Assembly: GCA_028023455.1 (NCBI GenBank)
Contig: JAQFVV010000346.1
Span: forward strand, 787,096-851,095
Source of the DNA: Epiperipatus broadwayi
Taxonomy: Eukaryota; Onychophora; Udeonychophora; Euonychophora; Peripatidae
Reading direction: 5' to 3'
DNA length: 64,000 nucleotides
This document shows, one piece after another, positions 57,950 to 64,000 of the stretch. Below the pieces are notes generated by a model. That model searched no databases and was not told the DNA's origin. It saw only the letters and a list, made by a program, of their open reading frames with translations. Made by a program: the position numbers and the translations under genes. Within the stretch, counting starts at the first letter, position 1; each line of letters begins with the position of its first letter.

Positions 57950-59264
57950 AGAACATACTAGTCCATTGTCTGTAATATTTAGTATAGATGTTTTTTAACT
58001 TCTTCTGCACATAACTTTTCTTTCTAAAATACTTTGACATCATGTTGAATTGTAGCTCTCCAATATATTCTAGTATTCAGCACATTTTCCCAATTAAAAA
58101 CAATCAACACAATATTTCTTTAAAATGTTTTCAGATAATCCTTATAATGCAAAGAGAGCCTGTCTCTCCAAAATAACTTTGCTCAAGTTTACCATAAAAC
58201 ATTCTTTTAGGAAGTTCTTGTATATGTTCATTTCTTTCATATGACCACTCTGATGAAATTATGATCTTATAATCGTGGATTCTATAGTTACACATCCAGA
58301 ACATTGAAGAAAAGACTGATCTTGTCATTGTATTTTTAAATTTTTATGGAAAAACCTTAAATGACTTTTCTAATGCTTTTATATTGTGTCAATAGGGTGT
58401 CCAAGTCTCACTTCCATACAATAAATTAGGTCATATATAATAACACAGCAAAAGTTTTTGAAAAGAAAAAGGAGAAGGATTTTTAATTTGTTAATAAATT
58501 AGGTAAAAGCATATATAGTTAATTTAGTTGCAGTAATTGTTCCATTATAAAGAAACACTGCATCTTTAACTTGTTAATAGCAGCAACATATTAGAAACCA
58601 AGTTGTATCTTAACATCTAAATCTTTCACTTGAAAAGCTATCAAGATGTTTAAATTGGGGTACATTTTGAAGGTGATAATCTTCCAAACTAAAAGTTTGA
58701 TGAAGATTTTTTCTTGTATCACTGGCTGATAAAGAACTTAATTTTTTTTAACATTAATTATTAAAGTCCTTTACATATTACATTCAAAACATTCTGTAGA
58801 TCATCTTTTGAACTGGTAAAAAAAGACAATCATCAGCATACTATAAACTCCATATTCAAAAACCTAAACTTCTTATTTTTGTTTTTAATAGAATTAAGTT
58901 AAAAATTCTACAAACAAATCTTAATTGCATCCTGGTTCCTAATTCATTACACTTCCTATATACAGTTCCAAACCCTAGGTCATAAAAATTAAAGCCAATT
59001 TGAACAAATACATATCCTATTTTCAATTAAATGCTTACAATGTCTGTTGTAATAATAACACTCTTATTCTATTATGTAAAACCTGTATAATATAAAACAC
59101 TTTGGTGGACAACCAATTAATCTCAAACAATGCAATAGACCTGTCCAATAAATGGAATCAAATGCTTTGACCAAATCAATAAAACAATAAATAAATCTTT
59201 TGCTTCTACCAGTTTTTTGCATTTGCTTGGTAAAAAAAACTATGTAAATAGTGCTTCTGAACAT
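57950..59264 (-). pseudogene. LINE fragment (family A), RT to C-terminus
   Basis: Minus strand from the right: KTGRSKRFIYCFIDLVKAFD, SIYWTGLLHCLRLIGCPP (RT motif A region with the aspartates kept), then badly broken palm and thumb, YGSETWTP near 58410, LEKSF, and a C-terminal ELPKRMFYGKLEQ block followed by a W...DR..WR-like end near 58060. This is the order of LINEs of the CR1/Jockey-like or RTE-related groups whose products end in an LP(K)xxxYGEL motif. The family differs from the plus-strand LINE that begins where this one ends. Confidence 0.65.
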
Positions 59265-59815
59265 AATGGATGAAATTAATTATAGAATTAAACTTGGTTG
59301 GAGTGCTTTTGGTAGAAATAACTTGATACTAAAAGAAAATATGCCTATGTGTTTGAAAAGGAAGGTTTTTAATAAATGTGTTTTACCAGTTCTTACTTAT
59401 GGATCTGAGACTTGGACACTTAATAGAAAAGCAATACAGAGACTTCAAACCGTTCAAAGAAGTATGGAGAGATGCATGTTGGGAGTAACAAGAAGAGATC
59501 GAAAACGCAATATATGGGTAAGAGAACAAACAGGTGTTACTGACCTCATTGAAAAAATTAAAAGACTGAAGTAGAGTTGGGCTGGACATATTGCTAGAAG
59601 AGATGATAATAGATGAACAATTGAAATCTTAAACTGGATTCCAAGAGATTGTAAAAGACCTAGAAAGAGACCGCATGTGAGATGGATAGATGAAATAAAA
59701 AAGTGTGCAGGGGTGATGTGGAGAGAAGAAGCTAAAGATTGGAGAAGATGGATTGAACTTGGAGAGACCTTCATCCTGCAGTGGATTGATAATGGTTGAT
59801 AATGATGAATTCTTT
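59262..59815 (+). pseudogene. RTE-like LINE fragment (family B), C-terminus
   Basis: Open for 105 codons from about 59257. DEINYRIKLGWSAFGRNN, MPMCLKRKVFNKCVLPVLTY, GSETWTLNRKAIQRLQTVQR, SMERCMLGVTRRDRKRN and VTDLIEKIKRLK are followed, after one stop, by WAGHIARRDDN, RPRKRPHVRWIDEI and LQWID. This is the typical C-terminus of RTE-type LINE proteins. The 3' end is a GATAATGGTTGATAATGATG tail. It is better preserved than the related copy at 32.1 kb and 5'-truncated at 59262. Confidence 0.85.
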
Positions 59816-60930
59816 AAAACCACACTGAATCTCTACTCTAGTCACAATTCACATATAACTAGAAACAACCTATTCTACAAAATCCTTAGAAGTACATTTT
59901 CTGTGATGAGTAATAATGCCATTTTATGACAATTACTGTCATATTGTCTATTCTCTTTGTTTTTAAAAATTAGGACAATAGAAGCAATCTTAAGATCAGT
60001 TGGCACAATCTCATACATCTATATACATTTTTGAAACTAACATATCATTATCATATTACAAACTTTCAGGGATTTCATAAGAACCCGCAACCTTTCCATT
60101 TTTAAAATTACAAAGATTTGTTTTAGCTTAACTAAGCAAGATACCTTCTTCCAAAACTAAATGAATATATAAAATGGATAGATCATTAAAAATCTTCATC
60201 TCAACTCTTGTATCGTTACTTAAAAGAAGATTAAAATATTACTTTCATTTGTTCAAAATATCATTATCATGATTTAAGGAAGTATCATTGATGGATTTAA
60301 TAAGATTGTATACCATTCCTCAGGTACATATGTTGCTTTCAATGCATTAAAAAAAGATTTAAACTGACCCTGAACCGCAGATATCTGGATCATCTTTGCA
60401 GTCATTTTTAAATCTTATCAATCATTGAACTTCTGTCTTTAAATTTTCTTTATTTATCATAATGTTTCACATATAATTTATTATTCTGCCAGGCAGAAAA
60501 CGCCATGTTTTCTTTTAATCGAGCCACTAATAAAATCATTGTTAGAAAGCCAGTCATGATTCTTCTTTTTAGTGAAATCAAGCATATATATATATATATA
60601 ATATTCTCACAGATAAATAAATTCATGGTATTATTTCCGGGAGCTTCCATGTAATAAAAGTATAACACTAAATATGATTTGAGAAAGAAGAAGTTCTGAG
60701 GAAAGTAGTTGTTATTGTACTGAAACATCAGTTATTTAGCTATTATATTTTTATTTTTCACGGATGGGAGCTTCCGGAAATATACATATTGGAATAATTA
60801 CTAATCAATCACTAATTAAACGTGCGTCTCTAAACAACCGGCTAAAAATAATTTAGAAACAAAAATAATTACTAAAACAATAAAGGAATAAAATTAAAGA
60901 AAATCTGATTATGCGGGAATTCGATTTCCT
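59816..60930. other. Spacer, no gene seen
   Basis: AT-rich, with a TA microsatellite near 60585. The word GCCATGTTTTCTTTTA near 60502 also occurs near 16161 and may mark a shared old repeat. No protein similarity. By gene order this is still expected to be INTS7 intron. Confidence 0.4.
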
Positions 60931-61235
60931 ATAATTAATCTGATTGTCAATAATTAATCAACAATTGAATTCCAAAAAGAATAATTAAATAAAATGAATA
61001 AGAAATTACTCCAGAAAACAAAGGAAAAAAAAAAAAGAACGCTTTTTTTTATCTAGGGGGGTTTGGCAGTTTTGTTGTCTCGAATAGAATATCAGTCATA
61101 CTGCAAGTAGCAGAGGTAGAGAGAATTTCTTACTTTGCAGACCCAGGATCTTAGAAATAATTCTTGTACGCCAAGGCGAGAAGACTGCAAGGGAATTAGC
61201 CTGAGTGAGAAAAGTAACCTTGGAGATACTCCTGA
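60931..61235. mobile_element. Possible solo LTR related to the gypsy 3' region
   Basis: Shares TACTCCAGAAAA, an A-rich tract and CCCAGGATCT with 44011-44170 in the same order, and is less AT-rich than its flanks (61060-61200). No pol sequence adjoins it. Edges and target duplication are not resolved. Confidence 0.3.
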
Positions 61236-64000
61236 ACATTGCGAGTAAGCAAGAAACTAACTGACTGTGTTATATATAAGCAAAATATTAATAATCTCTT
61301 TTCAGTTATATGTATATGCATTATAGATAGGCAAAGTAATAATAGTTGTTTGCAGTTATATGTATATGTATCGCCAGAACAATTGTTTATATCCATTAAA
61401 TTTCCTCGTAAGTTGAAACCATTGGATTATTGCTATTAAAAACGAATTAAGAGTAATTTTTGAGAAAATTGCCGTTCATATCTGTCGAGATAAAACTAAA
61501 ATCAAGATGTAACACATATATATATATTGTAATGTTCTCGTATATATATATATAGGGTAACACTCACATCCATATATACACATTACTTGTACTTGTTTAC
61601 TAGTTCATTGAAAGAAAAAAAAGGTAAATAAATGAAAGAGAAGAATTTAAGAAATAAAGTGCAAGTCATGGATGGACAGTTGAAGAGTTGAAGTGTGAAG
61701 GAGATTGAAGCCTGTCCATTAAAGTATGGAGATTAGCTATCTTAATATATACCTGAGCACTTATAGCATATATGTGTAGAGATGGTAATCTGGACCAACT
61801 GATGATTGCTGGTTTAGCATGAAATACGTATATTGGTGATTATTTATCTTTTCGACATATATGTGTTCAAGTGTATCAGTGTTATCAGATAGAGTGGAGA
61901 GAGGTGGGTGGTGTGAAAGTCTGTGCTCATATACCCTATATATTAAAATACAGTAATATAAACTAAAGTAGCAAGTAGATCGATAAGATAAGAAAAAGGG
62001 AAGAAAATTACTAATTTTATTAATTGAATTGCAAGGGTGGAGAAAAGAAAAATCTAACTTAAGTTTTAAATTAAGATTCAAAACCTGCTCTCTTCTTTTT
62101 ATATGTAATAATAAAATTCTAAGAAAGAATTAATGTTGTAGAAAGAAATAGGATATAATGTAAATTGAAATAATGGTGATTGAAGTAAATGAAAATAAAA
62201 TGTAATTCAAATTGGAAATAGAAAATTAAATAATTAATGACAAGTAATCTTTATAAACTATCTCATCGGCAGAAATGCAATTAAATTTTGGAAAATTCTT
62301 GGCTGATAAGATAGTAGATTAATCTAAAAAAAGATACGATTAATCGTTTAATTAAAAAAACTAAAAGCAAAAATGAATGAAAGTGAACAATAGAAGGAAG
62401 GGGAGTCTATAAAAATGGCAGGCTTGATAGTTCAGACTTAGTTAAATCTTTTTTGTGTTCAAGTTAAGAGGGAGTAAAATCCGTTAATCTGCTGAGAACA
62501 ATCACTCGGAGTGTGTCTTGCAGTTTGTCCAGGGTGAGTTAGCAAAGTTATTTTTAAAGTTCCCTATAGACAGTCTGAGAAAACACCAAGAAGCAGAAGT
62601 CAGCAGCTTATTAAAAAGTATGTGATGGACTGTAAAAATTAATAATCGACTAAATAACACCATGTGCTATTAAAAAAACCACAGGAGTGAGCCACCTGGG
62701 CTTCATTCCCCGGTTTCCATCACCAACAATCTCTCTCTCTTGCTGTCAATGCCTCACCAGTAATGTAGGACTCTGCCACTTATATTCTCTCCTATTGTCG
62801 TTCCGAAGTTCCAGAAAATGAAAAAAGAATCAAAGCTGATATCTCAATGGCCAGTCATGAAGAGTGAAAGGAGCATTGTGAACTTAAAAGCTCATGGACC
62901 ATGAAAGAATGATCATCCAAAATGATCACATATAGATATAACATCATATCCAAGTTAAAACCTAGGTAAATATATTGAACTTTATTGGTAAATGTCTAGA
63001 TGTTATTAGATATAAATGAACTAATATGAAGGAAGAACTACCGAGATTATCAATGTTAGAATGACATAATTGAAGAAATATGTGATAAATTAGATTTTAC
63101 TAAACCATATTTAATTTGTTCATTAATTATTATTATGTGTTTATATTTTCTGGGAGTTAAATAGATATGTAATGAAAATATTAACATACTTGTGTACATT
63201 CCTCAATGATTAAAAATTGGGCAAGTTTGATATGTGTTCGTGATTTATGCGCTGGGTTCCCTTTCTCATAGTATTGGAGCTAGTCTATGTTATTTTCCAG
63301 GCACGGAGTTTCGCTGTGCCTGTCATCTGGGCATTCCAGTTATATAAAGTTTATATGGCAGGATAGCGCCTGAGATTTGTCTTGAAAAAAATTAAATGCT
63401 CGGGGAGGATTGGTGTAGTTCCAGCAGTTATGGAGGGGTGTTGTGATCAGGAAAAATGATCGAGATTTATATATTCATGTAGTCTCAGTCTGATCATAGA
63501 TAGGATACCCCTCCGCTTGAGTGTATGATCAAAGGGTTATTTTTAAGTTTATAAATAATTAATAAGCATGCCAGACTAGACCAATTCAATGCTATATTTA
63601 ATGAAAGCTATTAGGATCAGGAAAGTTAAGCATAAGATTAATAGTTTTCAAAACATAATAAAATCAAATTTGCAAAAAAAAAGTAATCATGGTAAGAAAC
63701 TACTCTGTGGCTTTACAATATATTTGTGTCTATTATATACTTCTTAAAAGAGTTCCACACTGTAAGGAGTGGTTTACAATGCAATTATTAGCTTACTTAT
63801 TGAATCAAATTCAGTTGCAACTTGCACTAATAATGGGGAGATTAATTATTTATTATTAACACATATATACATGTAAAACACATATATATTTAGTTATATT
63901 CACAGTGAATTAGAGAAGTCACAATAAATTATTATCTTGTAACAAATCATTTAGTATAACCAATATTCTAGGAAATAATATTGTATATATATTGTAACGG
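61236..64000. other. Spacer with GC-richer patches, no gene seen
   Basis: Contains TA microsatellites near 61519 and 61543, a GC-richer patch at 62680-62830 and another at 63240-63530 with a hairpin (AGGCACGGAG..CTGTGCCT near 63299). These resemble untranslated retroelement sequence, but I find no matching terminal repeats or ORFs. The window ends TATATTGTAACGG, the same word that opens the GC-richer block at 8119. No upstream INTS7 exon was found here. Confidence 0.4.

Noticed and set aside
59383-59774. Open frames of 68 and 106 codons on the minus strand
   Set aside because: Antisense shadows of the plus-strand RTE-like C-terminus.
63240-63530. Possible snRNA or structured RNA in a GC-richer patch
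   Set aside because: Compared from memory with U1, U2, U4, U5 and U6 landmark sequences and none fitted; a single hairpin is not enough.
57575-64000. Upstream INTS7 exon
   Set aside because: No minus-strand exon-like stretch resembling the KAVKRLAIQDLKLL region was seen; it probably lies beyond the window.
1-64000. CRISPR array, bacterial operons, riboswitches
   Set aside because: No regularly spaced repeats and no prokaryotic gene layout; the window is eukaryotic.

Overview
This is a 64 kb stretch of animal nuclear DNA, very AT-rich and low in genes. Codon phases, GT/AG splice junctions, introns of 9-16 kb and the mix of Penelope-like, RTE-like, Ty3/gypsy, mariner, pogo/Tigger and hAT-like remnants point to an invertebrate metazoan with a repeat-swollen genome. 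I cannot name the phylum from sequence alone.

One host gene is recognisable: six internal coding exons of Integrator complex subunit 7 (INTS7) on the minus strand. In transcription order they lie at 57574-57460, 48276-48169, 37260-37142, 21355-21259, 5894-5755 and 5674-5492. Splice phases agree at every junction and the reading frame stays open for 254 codons. Earlier exons lie beyond the right edge and later ones beyond the left edge, or are too diverged for me to see. Most of the rest of the window is INTS7 intron.

Layout: 1-4770 holds a decayed LINE (family C) and a ribozyme-bearing repeat (family R1). 4800-6886 holds a foldback MITE, two INTS7 exons and an internally deleted mariner. 8.1-10.9 kb is an unexplained GC-richer block, probably an LTR-type relic. 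11-12 kb has a Penelope GIY-YIG fragment and a hammerhead motif. 15-24 kb has foldback elements, a hAT-like MITE, tRNA-derived fragments, one INTS7 exon and Penelope tails. 24-32 kb is almost featureless intron. 32-35 kb has an RTE-like LINE and a dead pogo/Tigger transposase. 35.8-39.2 kb has two large R1 copies with target-site duplications around an INTS7 exon. 40.9-44.3 kb is a dead gypsy element. 44.5-46.1 kb has an R1 copy and a Penelope RT/endonuclease relic. 46.9-52 kb has mariner, tRNA-like, tandem and foldback repeats plus one INTS7 exon. 53.7-55.65 kb is a chimeric LINE-C/R1 insertion inside one 14-bp duplication. 57.2-57.6 kb has a perfect 164-bp palindrome next to an INTS7 exon. 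58-59.8 kb has two LINEs in opposite orientation. The last 4 kb has no recognisable gene.

The most interesting signal is family R1: at least six loci of inverted-repeat retroposons whose arms carry a motif with every element of a type I hammerhead ribozyme. These are the CUGANGA and GAAA cores, a GUC cleavage site, a tiny stem III and a two-part stem I. Clean 11-17 bp direct repeats flank several copies. This resembles the animal 'retrozymes' thought to be moved by Penelope-like or LINE machinery, and both kinds of machinery are present here as relics. A second, different hammerhead motif occurs in Penelope-type terminal sequences at six sites.
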